Shown: positions 8,484-17,912 of the stretch, one piece after another
Numbering within the stretch: position 1 is the first letter of the stretch
How the letters are laid out: every line of letters starts with the position of its first letter
NCBI RefSeq assembly: GCF_028610705.1
Contig: NZ_JAQQWT010000010.1
Location: 1 to 64,000, forward strand
DNA from: Halalkalibacter alkalisediminis
GTDB lineage: Bacteria > Bacillota > Bacilli > Bacillales > Bacillaceae_D
DNA: 64,000 bases
Direction of reading: 5' to 3'
Translations under genes and position numbers: made by a program
Notes under the pieces: generated by a model
What the model saw: the letters and a program-made list of their open reading frames with translations, nothing else
Database searches by the model: none
Told to the model about the DNA's origin: nothing

Positions 8484-9475
8484 TTATTGGCTATAATAGT
8501 CTGATCTTTCATTTAGCCATTCAGTAAGCACACTAGGTACCTTTCCTGTCATAGCTACAGACACATGACCACCCTTTATTCGTTCATACGTTTTATCATC
8601 TATTGATAACGCTGGCATAATTGGCTTAATTAAGGTTTCAGGCACAACTTGATCTTCACTTGTTGCGAGAACTAATACATTTGCTTGTATGTTACTTAAA
8701 TGGACTTTTTCTCCATTGATCTTTAATTGGTCCTTAATTAATTTATTCTTTTTTCCTAACTCATTTACCAACTGTTTAAATATAGCACCTGAAAAAGAAA
8801 TTTTTCATCATTGGCTTTCTGTAATAATGAAAAACAAGAACTATATGCAAGAGGCGAGATCGCGATCCTCAATGCTAATTAAACTACTTTTGCAGGGATC
8901 ACACCATACTGATCAATGAGATCATCTGCAAATAATTCATTTCTCCGTAACGATTTTACCCAACTTTTTAATACAGGTGAATGTTCAAAGTCTATTGGAG
9001 CAGCTATTAAAACTAGATTTTTAACTTCTTTCGTTGCAACAGCTGTATAAATCGTTGCCAAAGTCCCTCCTAAACAAAATCCGATCATCGTTAAATTGCA
9101 TACACCTGAATGATCAAGCGCTCTTACCACTTCCCTACGTATATATTTCATAATATAATCATCTAACGTTAAATCCTTATCTTCATAGCCTGGTTTTCCA
9201 AAATCAAGCAAGTAAACGTCATACCCCTCTTTTAAAAAGGCTTCGATCATGCTCATACCAGGATATAAATCAAGGATATATGCTTCATTAATTAGAGAGT
9301 AAACAAGAAATAAAGGGGTTTTATACTTTTTCTGAGTTGTTGGATAGTACCATAAGACTGCTTTTTTTTTTCTCCATACCAACTCTTTAGGTGTTTGTCC
9401 GACTTTTAGCTCCGTACGATGATCTAAAGAACAATTGCTTACTTCCTTTCCCTTTAGCGTATCTATTCTACGCAC
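8484..9475 (-). pseudogene. phaC: PHA synthase PhaC (class III/IV type), disrupted
   Basis: The N-terminal portion (8879-9475, GTG start with GGAGG) reads as polyhydroxyalkanoate synthase: TPKELVWRKKKAVLWYY, then the lipase-like box GFCLGG with the nucleophilic Cys. It ends prematurely after VIPAKVV. The C-terminal portion (8484-8771) resumes with the catalytic Asp region ATSEDQVVP and the His region KGGHVSV. Between them the sequence needs at least two frame corrections and about 20 residues are scrambled. All three catalytic residues survive but in separate frames, so PHA synthesis from this locus is lost. Confidence 0.85.
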
Positions 9476-9476
9476 G

Positions 9477-9600
9477 TTATTTCCTCCGCTCTATTAAACG
9501 TTCAAGTAGCGTTTCCATTCCTAGAGAAGAATCTTCTAATTGATTTGCCATTATCCTTTCAATTAAAACCTTTCTAATTCTTTCTTTCTCCCTTTTTCAT
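9477..9600 (-). pseudogene. C-terminal remnant of a gene before phaC (PhaR-like?)
   Basis: The minus strand reads RIMANQLEDSSLGMETLLERLIERRK and stops at 9477, two bases before the phaC GTG, which suggests an original translationally coupled partner. The phaR subunit gene usually sits beside class IV phaC, but the identity is inferred from position only. The upstream half is missing. Confidence 0.35.
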
Positions 9601-9649
9601 TACTCTTCTTCACTTGATTACAAATTGGCCACTTAGCCTTACGTGATAA

Positions 9650-9951
9650 TAGTGATAATACTTTGTCTTCTAGACCATCTGGATCCAGACTTGTTTATCC
9701 CAGAACGATTTGAAGGTGATTTCTTTAAAAAAATCCCGACCTACGCATACTTTCCTTTTGGCGGTGGTCCCCGCGTTTGCATCGGAAACCACTTTGCCCA
9801 TATGGAAGTAGTTCTTGTGTTAGCTTGTATTTGCCAGCGCTATCGCTTTCAACTGATTGAGAATCATCATGAAATTAGGCCTCAGCCGCTCATCACTCTC
9901 AGACCAAGGAGAGGAATACAAATGAAAGTTGTAGAAAGAAATGGACAGTAG
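9650..9951 (+). pseudogene. Cytochrome P450, C-terminal fragment
   Basis: About 95 residues of a P450 C-terminus remain: PDLFIPERF (meander), then YFPFGGGPRVCIGNHFA, the heme-binding loop with the axial Cys, followed by the L-helix MEVVLVLACICQRY. The substrate-recognition and I/K-helix regions (about 300 residues) are absent and no start with a ribosome-binding site exists. A non-functional remnant beside the PHA remnant. Confidence 0.85.
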
Positions 9952-9955
9952 AAAA

Positions 9956-9999
9956 AAGGATCATACTTGTGAGTGGAGTTGCTTACAATATGATCTTTT
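9956..9999. terminator. Convergent hairpin after the P450 fragment and AAC(3)-like gene
   Basis: AAAAGGATCATA and ATATGATCTTTT form the outer stem, with a partly paired interior, between two converging coding regions. It probably ends the leftward acetyltransferase transcript. Confidence 0.5.
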
Positions 10000-10001
10000 A
10001 A

Positions 10002-10799
10002 TCATCTGTTACCGTTTAACCATCGCTCAGCAAAATCAACGGCCTGTTTCAAAGTAAATAACCTTGATTCGGCTGAGCCAATTTTTCCTTTTAATATAGC
10101 ATGTTCTTTTTCAAAATCTTTTCCTATTCCCTCAAAACACTCTTCATTAAAATCTATTTCATCATATTCTTTCCAGACTTTCTCCCCATTTATCGAGATA
10201 GGAGCCCCTTTTTTAGTAAACGTCGGATTCTTTCTCCGGTATTCAGCAAGATGAAAACTGGTATTACTATCGTAGCCAACACCAATCATTAAGACAAAAG
10301 CTTCTGCTTGATACAATCTAGCTAACGGTGATTGTTCACCTAATCCAAAATCGATAAAGTGAGATTCAGTTAATTCTACTTTGTCTTTCCCCCATGCGAC
10401 AAACGAATACGCTGGATGACCACTTCTTAATACATCTGGGGATGTTCTAAAAACCTCCACGATGTTCCCCATCCCCCTTGTTGGAGTCATATGGGGATCA
10501 TAAGCAGGCATCGTCTCTCTAATCTCACTCCACCATTCTTTCGGAACGGGTGGATAAAGCCATTCCGATGGATCACTCAAGTCAGTTGATTGAGAAGGCA
10601 TGACGATGGTTCCTTTTTCTGTGATTACGTCTTGAAGTGCTTGTATGACCGCAACAGCTCCTCCATTTACCCAACCGATCGATGATAAAGATGAATGAAC
10701 AAGCACGGTCATTCCCTTACGAATTCCTAGTTGATATAGATCATTGCTAATCGACTGCCTTGTTCGCGGCAATACTGTTTGATGTATGATTTTTTCCAT
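10002..10799 (-). CDS. AAC(3)-family N-acetyltransferase
   Basis: This 265-residue protein belongs to the aminoglycoside 3-N-acetyltransferase family (YokD-like), which transfers acetyl from acetyl-CoA to amines. Hallmarks are VLVHSSLSSIGWVNGG, the GTIVMPSQST strand, PTRGMGNIVEVFR, RSGHPAYSFVAWG and LMIGVGYDSNTSFHLAEY. Length matches the family. Chromosomal members in bacilli often have an undefined natural substrate, so drug resistance should not be assumed. The next gene upstream on the same strand encodes a GNAT acetyltransferase 10 bp away, so the two form a likely operon. Confidence 0.88.
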   Translation of the reverse strand: MEKIIHQTVLPRTRQSISNDLYQLGIRKGMTVLVHSSLSSIGWVNGGAVAVIQALQDVITEKGTIVMPSQSTDLSDPSEWLYPPVPKEWWSEIRETMPAYDPHMTPTRGMGNIVEVFRTSPDVLRSGHPAYSFVAWGKDKVELTESHFIDFGLGEQSPLARLYQAEAFVLMIGVGYDSNTSFHLAEYRRKNPTFTKKGAPISINGEKVWKEYDEIDFNEECFEGIGKDFEKEHAILKGKIGSAESRLFTLKQAVDFAERWLNGNR

Positions 10800-10809
10800 G
10801 TTTTTTCAC

Positions 10810-11280
10810 CTATTCCGTTAAATCTTTTATAAACATAATCATATCTTGAGCTTTAATTCCGTTTTCGTAAATCTCATTTGGATATTGATGAAAGAAATCC
10901 TTTTTAATGTAATCCATTCTAAATCCTACTTTTTGGTAAAAGGCAATGTTGTCAATGCTAGAATTAGCTGTGCCCACTACCATTTTCTGATATTGCTTTT
11001 TTTTATAAAGATTTAGCCCTTCTTCAATTGTTGCTTTTCCTAAACCTCTTCCTCTATACGCTTTCTCTAGTGCGATGTTTTTCAATTCGACTGTTTCCTT
11101 AGATAAAAATGTAAACAAAACCGTTCCCACTAGCTTCTCTTTAAAAAAAATAGCAAACATATCCCCTTCGTTCATATAATCCTTGATGACTTCAGTACTG
11201 TCATCAGCTAGTAGTAAATAATGTATATATACTTCCCGCTCATCCTTATTCATTTCCTTAAGTTTAATTTCTCCTTGCAA
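10810..11280 (-). CDS. GNAT-family N-acetyltransferase
   Basis: The GNAT domain is clear: VGTVLFTFLSKETVELKNIAL (split, beta4), then AYRGRGLGKATIEEGL (acetyl-CoA loop R/Q-x-x-G-x-G/A) and VVGTANSSIDNIAFYQKVGF. I start at a TTG at 11280 (MQGEIKLKEMNKDE), with AGAGG seven bases upstream, because homologues begin about here. An open frame continues 73 codons upstream to 11499, coding a Cys-rich segment unlike the GNAT family that may be untranslated. Ten bases separate it from the AAC(3)-like gene downstream. Confidence 0.75.
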   Translation of the reverse strand: MQGEIKLKEMNKDEREVYIHYLLLADDSTEVIKDYMNEGDMFAIFFKEKLVGTVLFTFLSKETVELKNIALEKAYRGRGLGKATIEEGLNLYKKKQYQKMVVGTANSSIDNIAFYQKVGFRMDYIKKDFFHQYPNEIYENGIKAQDMIMFIKDLTE

Positions 11281-11613
11281 GTCCCATCCCTCTTCTCTAT
11301 GACAATTGCTCTCTCTACAGTGTTGTAATGTAATATATGACAACGCGGAACATTTAACAATAGAAACATTTATTGGTAGATCCGAATTAAATATTTCAAA
11401 TAGTGGAATATCTTTACATGAACAACGGAGCATTCCCGAGGTTATGCGAGCATCTAACTGATAAATCAATAAACAACGTCTTCTTTTCAATGAAAACAAG
11501 CAAATACCTTTACATATCTACATATATTAGCATATTTGCAGATTGAATATTCATGCAAGATTCTATAGAGTGAATCTCGTTAAAAGTTTTGATACACAAG
11601 GAGGTAATTGAAG

Positions 11614-12312
11614 GTGGCCAAAAAATTAATGATTCTCGTCTTCGTACTTTCCATTATTTCTGCGATGTTCTTTGTTGAAAATAGAAAACTCACTCACACA
11701 ATTGAAGAAACACAAAAGATAAATGAGATACAAAGAATCAATCAAGAAATGCAGGAAATGCGTATAAAGTTAGCTAGTAAGTCCCTTGCTTCTGATTTGG
11801 CATTAAATTATGAAACATGGTTAGTCTCAAATGTTATTGCAGAGGAATTATATGTAGATAGTGATGGGAAATTTAAAAAAGAATGGGGATTGTTTCTTGG
11901 AGAATTAGCCCAACAGCATAACATTGATCCTTATATTGTTTATGAATTGTTAAAAACAGAAACAGGTGGAACATTCGACCCTGATTTAGTAGGTCCAAAA
12001 ACACAATATGGACATGCATATGGAATAGCGCAATTTATGAAAAATACAGCACCTTGGATTGCAGAGATGGCTGAACTGCCATATAGTGATGAATTGTTAC
12101 ATGATCCTCTTTACTCCATTGAACTCTCTGTACACTATTTAAATTTTCTTTATACTCGATATGAAGATTGGGATCATGCCTTAACAGCTTACCACCGAGG
12201 TATGGGCGGTCTTGAAGCATATATTACTCGGAATGGACATGCAATGAGTGAGTACGCTGTCGAGATTCAAGAGAGAGCAACTGAATTTGACAAGGTTGCG
12301 TATGTAGAATAA
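11614..12312 (+). CDS. Membrane-anchored lytic transglycosylase (SLT domain)
   Basis: About 232 residues: an N-terminal signal-anchor (residues 4-20), a charged coiled-coil-like segment (ENRKLTHTIEETQKINEIQ region), then an SLT domain with KTETGGTFDPD (catalytic Glu), YGHAYGIAQFM and HALTAYHRGMGG. These enzymes cleave peptidoglycan to 1,6-anhydro-muropeptides outside the membrane. The GTG at 11614 is chosen because AAGGAGG ends nine bases before it; the TTG at 11608 is too close to that site. It is transcribed alone toward a small basic-protein gene. Confidence 0.88.
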   Translation: MAKKLMILVFVLSIISAMFFVENRKLTHTIEETQKINEIQRINQEMQEMRIKLASKSLASDLALNYETWLVSNVIAEELYVDSDGKFKKEWGLFLGELAQQHNIDPYIVYELLKTETGGTFDPDLVGPKTQYGHAYGIAQFMKNTAPWIAEMAELPYSDELLHDPLYSIELSVHYLNFLYTRYEDWDHALTAYHRGMGGLEAYITRNGHAMSEYAVEIQERATEFDKVAYVE

Positions 12313-12489
12313 GAATACTTGTATGAATCATTGACTTTTCATAATCTGAGGAGTATGTTTTATAAATGTACACTTGTGCTGTTATTTAACCAAGGAAAGA
12401 CAAATAACAAAAGTTATCCACATAAGAAAGAAATGATTATTTCTTTTTTTACAGGTGAACCTATAGAACGTAAATGGAGGAATTGTACA

Positions 12490-12690
12490 ATGAGTGATCA
12501 AGTTAACCAAACAGGTACATCTAAAAAGAAAATTAGTTTGCAGGAAGCTATTAAGCAACAGCTAGCAAGAAAAAAGAATGAAGCATCTACTAGTAATAAT
12601 AAACGCAATCCAATTCAACAAACAAAAATGCAAAGTCAACAAACGAAGAAAACGAACAACCAACGAAAAAGACAAGTTGGCGGACAATAA
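12490..12690 (+). CDS. Small Lys/Gln/Asn-rich protein, 66 residues
   Basis: The ATG at 12490 follows TGGAGGAA. The protein begins MSDQVNQTGTSKKKISLQEA, then becomes low-complexity and very basic (repeated QQ, KK, TKK). No membrane segment or known domain is recognised. The composition suggests disorder and possible nucleic-acid or spore association, which is speculation. A strong terminator follows. Confidence 0.6.
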   Translation: MSDQVNQTGTSKKKISLQEAIKQQLARKKNEASTSNNKRNPIQQTKMQSQQTKKTNNQRKRQVGGQ

Positions 12691-12701
12691 CCTTCGATTT
12701 C

Positions 12702-12736
12702 AAGAGCTCGTTCAATCAATGAACGAGCTCTTATTT
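12702..12736 (+). terminator. Terminator after the basic small protein
   Basis: AAGAGCTCGTTC and GAACGAGCTCTT form a perfect 12-bp stem around AATCAAT, followed by ATTT. Confidence 0.85.
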
Positions 12737-12825
12737 ATAAGTCTTAGTTCCGCAATTTAAAACTTCTTAAATTTTTTAAAAAAACGACGAAAAAGTGTTT
12801 AACCAATACTTTCGTATTGGTTACT

Positions 12826-12962
12826 ATTTTATAATCCTTCCCTCTGCATGACTCCAGGAAGAGGCACGGAAGGTCCACCATGAAGAAATAAGAGAATGGG
12901 ATTTTGTAAGCTGTTAAGAGCCTCACGATCATCTATGCTAATAGCTTCTTCATAAAGTCTCC
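12826..12962 (-). pseudogene. Alpha/beta-hydrolase N-terminal fragment
   Basis: The minus strand reads SLQNPILLFLHGGPSVPLPG, matching the start of proline-iminopeptidase-like alpha/beta hydrolases, where NPxLLFLHGGPG holds the oxyanion region. The frame stops after about 45 residues, and no lipase-box Ser or downstream catalytic region is found. It is a remnant abutting the stop of the sensor kinase. Confidence 0.6.
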
Positions 12963-12967
12963 TTATC

Positions 12968-14347
12968 TCAATCTTTATTTAGTGTAATCGTAAAAACCGT
13001 CCCTTCTCCTAAACGACTTTTCACGCTAATCTCTCCATTGTGGAGCTCGATCAGTTGTCTAATAATCGATAGTCCAAGACCACTTCCGCCTGTTTTGGAA
13101 GAGCGTGATTTATCTACTCGGTAGAATCGATCCCAAATAAAAGGAAGGTCTTCTTCTGGAATTCCCTGACCGCTATCTTTTATTTGAAGGATGACTTTAG
13201 TTGAATTTTGTTTTAGAATGGCTTCTATATTTCCACCCGGTTTCGTTGATCTAAGAGAATTCGTTACCAGGTTTAATATAACTTGCTCCATTCTTTCTCC
13301 ATCAACATTAGCTATTATTTTATCAGTAGCAATAAATATTAATTCGACCTTTTTTTCCTCCGCATTTACCTTAACCTTTTGGAGAGTGTTCGCTACTAGT
13401 GAGGAAAAATCGATTTCTTGCTTAACAATTGTGAAATTTCCTTCGTCCAATTTCATTAACTGAAATAAGTCATTAACTAATCGTTCCATTCTAATCGCTT
13501 CACTGTGAATAATAGTGGAGTGTTCTTTAATGTCTTTTTCAGTAGAACTCTTTTCTTCTTTTAATAGCGCCGCATAAGCTTTAATATACGTTAACGGGGT
13601 ACGAAGGTCATGAGACACATTTGATAGAAATTGTTGACGAGAATCCCTATACTCTTTGAGCTGCTCAGCCATTGAGGAAATGTGATTCATTAAATCAGCT
13701 ATTTCATCATTTCCCCTAGGTGATAAGTCAACATCAAATTCTCCTTTGGCTATTTTTCTAGTTGAATTTCTTACCTTTATTAATGGACTAGTTAATTTCT
13801 TTGATAAATAAACCGTTATAACGGCTGATAAAAGGAGCGTAAATACTCCCATGATGACTGATATTGCCAGTAATTTTGTTTTCGCTAATTCAAATTCACC
13901 AGTATCTTGATCAATAAATAAATAACCAACTACACGGCCATCTTCTTCTAGAGGAGTTAATGACCAAATATGAGGAAGATGATGAGCAATCGTTTCAACA
14001 AATTCCGTTCTCTCCGCTTTTGAATTTTTTTCTAACCACTCCTTATAGAGAGCTAATTGCTCTGTTGGAATAGGATAATTACTTTCAAGGAATTGAAAAC
14101 CTGAATCAAAAATAATGAATGACGTATTAGGTCCTCTTTTTTCCATTAGTACGACATGGTGAAGAGTGTGTTCTGACATATCCTCTTCTATTACTTCTCG
14201 ATGTGCTTTCATCCGGTATTCAATATCATTTTGCAGTTGAGTTTTATAAAAAGATTTCGACACCTGGTAAAACGAAACACTCATAAGGATAATTCCAATC
14301 ATAGAAGAAATGAACACAAACAACGATAACTTAACAGCTAGCTTCAT
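12968..14347 (-). CDS. Two-component sensor histidine kinase
   Basis: A 459-residue membrane sensor: TM1 (about 7-29), extracytoplasmic sensor (30-155), TM2 (158-180), HAMP (181-233), HisKA with SNVSHDLRTPLTY (phospho-acceptor His246) and a HATPase domain with NLVTNSLRS, DSGQGIPEEDL and GGSGLGLSI boxes. It would autophosphorylate and pass phosphate to the adjoining regulator. The sensor domain contains no motif that reveals the signal. It follows the response-regulator gene with no intergenic bases, a co-translated pair. Confidence 0.93.
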   Translation of the reverse strand: MKLAVKLSLFVFISSMIGIILMSVSFYQVSKSFYKTQLQNDIEYRMKAHREVIEEDMSEHTLHHVVLMEKRGPNTSFIIFDSGFQFLESNYPIPTEQLALYKEWLEKNSKAERTEFVETIAHHLPHIWSLTPLEEDGRVVGYLFIDQDTGEFELAKTKLLAISVIMGVFTLLLSAVITVYLSKKLTSPLIKVRNSTRKIAKGEFDVDLSPRGNDEIADLMNHISSMAEQLKEYRDSRQQFLSNVSHDLRTPLTYIKAYAALLKEEKSSTEKDIKEHSTIIHSEAIRMERLVNDLFQLMKLDEGNFTIVKQEIDFSSLVANTLQKVKVNAEEKKVELIFIATDKIIANVDGERMEQVILNLVTNSLRSTKPGGNIEAILKQNSTKVILQIKDSGQGIPEEDLPFIWDRFYRVDKSRSSKTGGSGLGLSIIRQLIELHNGEISVKSRLGEGTVFTITLNKD

Positions 14348-15052
14348 TTACTTAACCTCTGGATATGAAAGTTTATACCCTACTCCCCATACCGTTTCTA
14401 TTAAAGGTACATTAATTCCAGCTTCTCTTAATTTCTCACGTATATTCTTTATATGAGTGTCAATATTTCTGTCATATCGTTCTTCTAAACCTGTCCACTC
14501 TAATTCTAATAATTGTTCCCTCGTGTAAACCTGTTCAGGATTTGAAAAAAGTCTAAGAAATATTTGATATTCTTTTTTAGTGAAATCAATTTTCTCATCT
14601 CTGAACGAAAACTGTCTGCTATTTTGTTCGAGTGTTATTCCGTACATATTTGTTATAGCTTTTTCAGTATTCGAATGATTGCTCCTTCTTAGCAAAGAAT
14701 GTATCCTTGCAATTAATTCACTTGGTTCAAATGGTTTTGTTACATAATCGTCAGCTCCTAAATTTAATCCTCTGACAACTTCCTCTGTTTCACCAAGTGC
14801 CGTTAGTATAATGACAGGGACCTTAATCGAACAGTACCTAAGTCTTTTTAGTACTTCAAAACCATCTATGCCTGCCATCATGATATCGAGCAAAATTAAA
14901 TCATATTTCTTCTCTTTCAGTATATGCAAAGCTTCCTCACCAGAAGAAACAGCCTCAACAGCAAATTCTTCAGACTGTAAACATAGCATTAGGAGCTTTT
15001 GCATTTGAATTTCATCATCTACTATTAAAATCCCCTTCAAATTTCTCACCAC
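14348..15052 (-). CDS. OmpR/PhoB-family response regulator
   Basis: A 234-residue regulator: receiver domain with the acidic pair DDE near residue 11, phospho-acceptor Asp in LILLDIMMAGIDG and a conserved Lys in DDYVTKPFEP; then a winged-helix DNA-binding domain (ERYDRNIDTHIKNIREKL, ETVWGVGYKL). It is the partner of the kinase that starts immediately after its stop. No nearby target other than the pair itself can be assigned; the downstream hydrolase is a remnant. Confidence 0.93.
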   Translation of the reverse strand: MVRNLKGILIVDDEIQMQKLLMLCLQSEEFAVEAVSSGEEALHILKEKKYDLILLDIMMAGIDGFEVLKRLRYCSIKVPVIILTALGETEEVVRGLNLGADDYVTKPFEPSELIARIHSLLRRSNHSNTEKAITNMYGITLEQNSRQFSFRDEKIDFTKKEYQIFLRLFSNPEQVYTREQLLELEWTGLEERYDRNIDTHIKNIREKLREAGINVPLIETVWGVGYKLSYPEVK

Positions 15053-15067
15053 CTTAAGACAAACATT

Positions 15068-15432
15068 ATATCGTAAACGGATTAGTGATGTGCCTGGTCA
15101 TTTCCTTCACTTGAACGATCACTAGTTTTTCATCAATATTACCCTGTGTAATAAAGGAGATACTATCCATAGAAGCGATGACATACCCATGATTATAAGG
15201 TTCTTCTGTTGGGTCATTGACATAGGTTCGTTATAGTTTTGCCAAGTAGTCAAACAGCGAATCTGTTACCTCTCCATGGCTTTTTCATTAATTGAGCTTG
15301 GTCGATTTTGCGCTTCGCTTGTACTTTTTCTCTATTTTCGGAATCAGCTACCTGATCAGGTGAATAACCCCTTAATGAAGCCGCTCCTATTATTAATCCT
15401 CCTGCTAATACTATCACTTTTGTCACATTCAT
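15068..15432 (-). pseudogene. Probable broken gene for a small exported protein
   Basis: From an ATG at 15432 the minus strand gives MNVTKVIVLAGGLIIGAASL, a plausible signal or membrane segment, then a charged region, stopping at 15250 after KKPWRGNRFAV. A second frame continues as SHGEVTDSLFDYLAKL and then, after another stop, RTYVNDPTEEPYNHGYVIAS to 15068. The coding-like look of all three pieces suggests one frameshifted gene of about 120 residues. I do not recognise the family and the ribosome-binding site is poor. Confidence 0.4.
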
Positions 15433-15569
15433 TTTTAACGACTCTTTTAAAAAAATAGTTCAAGTACAAACAGGATACTCAATAAATATGTGAAAAGAGT
15501 GAAGTTATTTAAGTGTAATAAAATGTTCACAAGTTATTTTCAAAGGACTGCATCTTTATTTTGCTTTAA

Positions 15570-15755
15570 CTATCCTCTATTTCCATATTTCCTTGCTCGT
15601 TTATCTGCTTTTCGATCCGCAACAATAAAACAAGCATGTATTGCGCCTGGCAACCAAAAAAACATGGTCAAGATTAAATTCAGCAATGCTTGAAATGGTC
15701 TACCGACTAAAAGAACAGCTAATGGCGGCAATAAAACTGCAATTAAATACATCAT
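15570..15755 (-). CDS. YqaE/Pmp3-family small membrane protein
   Basis: A 61-residue protein with two transmembrane helices and the family signature LLPPLAVLLVGRPFQALLN, then LTMFFWLPGAIHACFIVADRKA. Pmp3/YqaE proteins occur widely in bacteria and plants, where yeast and plant members affect membrane potential under salt stress; the bacterial role is unsettled. The start is one of two adjacent ATGs after GAGGT. Confidence 0.9.
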   Translation of the reverse strand: MMYLIAVLLPPLAVLLVGRPFQALLNLILTMFFWLPGAIHACFIVADRKADKRARKYGNRG

Positions 15756-15903
15756 CTACATGTACCTCGTTTCATTTTCTTATTTATTTTAACAAACCAG
15801 TTTTCTATTATCTCACTCTAAAGGATTAAATTCATCATTTTTGGTTACCTCATCCTCACTTTGGGAAAACTTTATCTATAATAAATAAAGGAGGACGAAT
15901 TTC

Positions 15904-17144
15904 TTGACCGATGTACCTGTTTCTCTTTTGTTTTTATTGCTATTCTTACTCCTTTTATCCGCTTTTTTTCTTCTGCAGAAACTGCCTTTTCAAGTGTAAA
16001 TAGAATAAGGTTAAAAAATTACAGTGACGAAGGACGAAAAGGAGCAAAAAAAGCACTTGAGATTTCTACCAATTTTGATGAAGCTTTATCAACCATATTA
16101 GTTGGAAATAACCTAGTAAACATTGCAGCGGCAACACTTTCGTCGCAAATTGCCATTCAAATCTTCGGGCCAAATATAGGAATATTTGTTAGTACCTTTG
16201 TTGTTACAATATTAGTTTTAATTTTCGGTGAGATTTTACCCAAATCTCTAGTTAAAGAGTTTGCAGATACTTATTCTTTAAAAATCTCTGGTATTTTAAC
16301 ATTCTTGATGAAAATATTCAGTCCATTCACCTGGGCTTTTATAAAAATACGAAAAGCCGTTTCAAAATTAATTAGTCCCAAAGTGAACTATCCGTCTATG
16401 ACCGAAGAAGAACTTAAAGTCATGATTGATATTAGCGAGGAAGAAGGTGTAATTGAAAAGCATGAAAAGGAGCTTGTCCACCGTTCTCTCGAGTTCAACG
16501 ATATTATTGTTGCTGAAATATTGAAGCCAAGAACTGATATCATTGCTATCAATATGAATAGTATAGTCGAGGAAGTAAAGAAAGTTTTTTTTACCGAACG
16601 ATATTCCCGTATTCCTGTATATGAGGGAAATATCGATAATATTGTCGGAGTTTTATCCGAGAGGGATTTTCTAACATCCTTAATAAAAGAAGAACAATCT
16701 CATATAAAAACACTCGTTCGTGACCCTTTATATGTTGTAGAATCGATGAGGGTTTCAAAACTCTTACCCCAACTCCAGAAACAAAAAACACATATGGCTA
16801 TTGTAATAGACGAATATGGTGGCACTGCTGGACTTATTACATTAGAAGATATTCTTGAAGAAATTGTCGGAGAAATTTGGGATGAACATGATGAAAAAAT
16901 TAAGCTTTTAAAAGAAGTTGATTCTTCTACTTATATCGTTTCAGCTGATTATCCACTTGATGATTTTGCAAGATTAACAAATATTGAATTACCAGACTCC
17001 ACGTATCACACATTAGGTGGTTGGTTAACCGAACTTTTTCAGAGGTTACCAATTAAAGGTGAACAAATAACTTATGAACATCTAACTATTTCAGTGGAAG
17101 AAACGGATGAAAAAAGATTGCGTCAAATTAAAGTATCAATTTAA
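15904..17144 (+). pseudogene. CNNM/HlyC-CorC-type membrane protein, N-terminus frameshifted
   Basis: The plus strand encodes a full-length hemolysin-C/CNNM protein: DUF21 membrane domain, cytoplasmic CBS pair (VVAEILKPRTDII to TLEDILEEIVGEIWDEHDE) and a C-terminal CorC_HlyC domain. Such proteins are linked to Mg2+ or other divalent cation transport. The start is a TTG at 15904 with AAAGGAGGA upstream (protein starting MTDVPVSLLFLLL). The frame shifts in a run of seven T at 15963-15969; eight T would restore SAFFSSAETAFSSVN, the conserved first membrane motif. From 15975 the frame is open to 17144. An internal ATG at 16305 could make only the CBS/CorC part. Confidence 0.8.
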
Positions 17145-17451
17145 TATGTTCATTTGCAGCTAACTCTCCGTTAGCTGCGTTTATTATTGCACCATATCTA
17201 ATTTGCCTAGCGCATACGAAAAAGGATTCTTAAATGAGTGAGAGCTTACTTTTAATTCCTTTCGTACATTTTTTATATTTCGTCATTAAATCTCACAAGG
17301 TTTTTTGTGAAAACGTTAACAATTTCAATTAAACCTGCAGACAATTCTTTACACTTAATGTAGGATAGAAGTGAGCTAAAAAACGACTGTACGTAAAACG
17401 TTTTTGATATATCTAATTGAATGAATAACTTGTATGATAGGAGTGAAAAAT

Positions 17452-17898
17452 ATGCATCTAACTAGTTATACGGATTATGCACTGAGAACTCTCGTTTATT
17501 TAGGAACACGAAAGGATCTTCCATTAGCAAGAATTAAAGACATATCAAACATTTATAATATTTCTAATAACCATATGAGTAAAGTAGTCTATGAATTAGG
17601 TCAACTCGGCTTAATTAAAACAGTTAGAGGGAAAAATGGCGGAATAAAACTAGCGCATGATCCTGAGGAAATTAATATTGGTACAGTTGTAAGAAAAACG
17701 GAGAACCTTAACATAGTTGAGTGTTTTGACCCTAGCAATAATATGTGTATTATTAGTTCAGCTTGCAAGTTAAAGTTTACACTAAATGAGGCTCTACAAG
17801 CCTATTTGTCCGTTCTTGATCAGTATACTCTAGCTGATGTTGTGTCTAATAGTGATGAACTTCTTGAAGTTTTCTCTTCGCATCAGCAAAAAGCATGA
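17452..17898 (+). CDS. nsrR: Rrf2-family nitric-oxide-sensing regulator NsrR
   Basis: A 148-residue Rrf2 regulator beginning MHLTSYTDYALRTLVYLG, the NsrR/Rrf2 winged-helix signature. Three cysteines (Cys91, Cys99, Cys105) match the spacing of the Fe-S ligands of B. subtilis NsrR (Cys92, 100, 106). NsrR represses flavohemoglobin and nitrate/nitrite-respiration genes until its cluster reacts with NO. The ATG at 17452 has TAGGAGTG upstream. No flavohemoglobin gene lies nearby, so its targets are elsewhere. It converges on the PPOX gene across a long hairpin. Confidence 0.88.
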   Translation: MHLTSYTDYALRTLVYLGTRKDLPLARIKDISNIYNISNNHMSKVVYELGQLGLIKTVRGKNGGIKLAHDPEEINIGTVVRKTENLNIVECFDPSNNMCIISSACKLKFTLNEALQAYLSVLDQYTLADVVSNSDELLEVFSSHQQKA

Positions 17899-17912
17899 CA
17901 ACAAAAAGATGA

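Noticed and set aside
9643-9951. An intact small P450-like protein
   Set aside because: Only the C-terminal heme-loop region exists; without the I and K helices it cannot be a functional P450.
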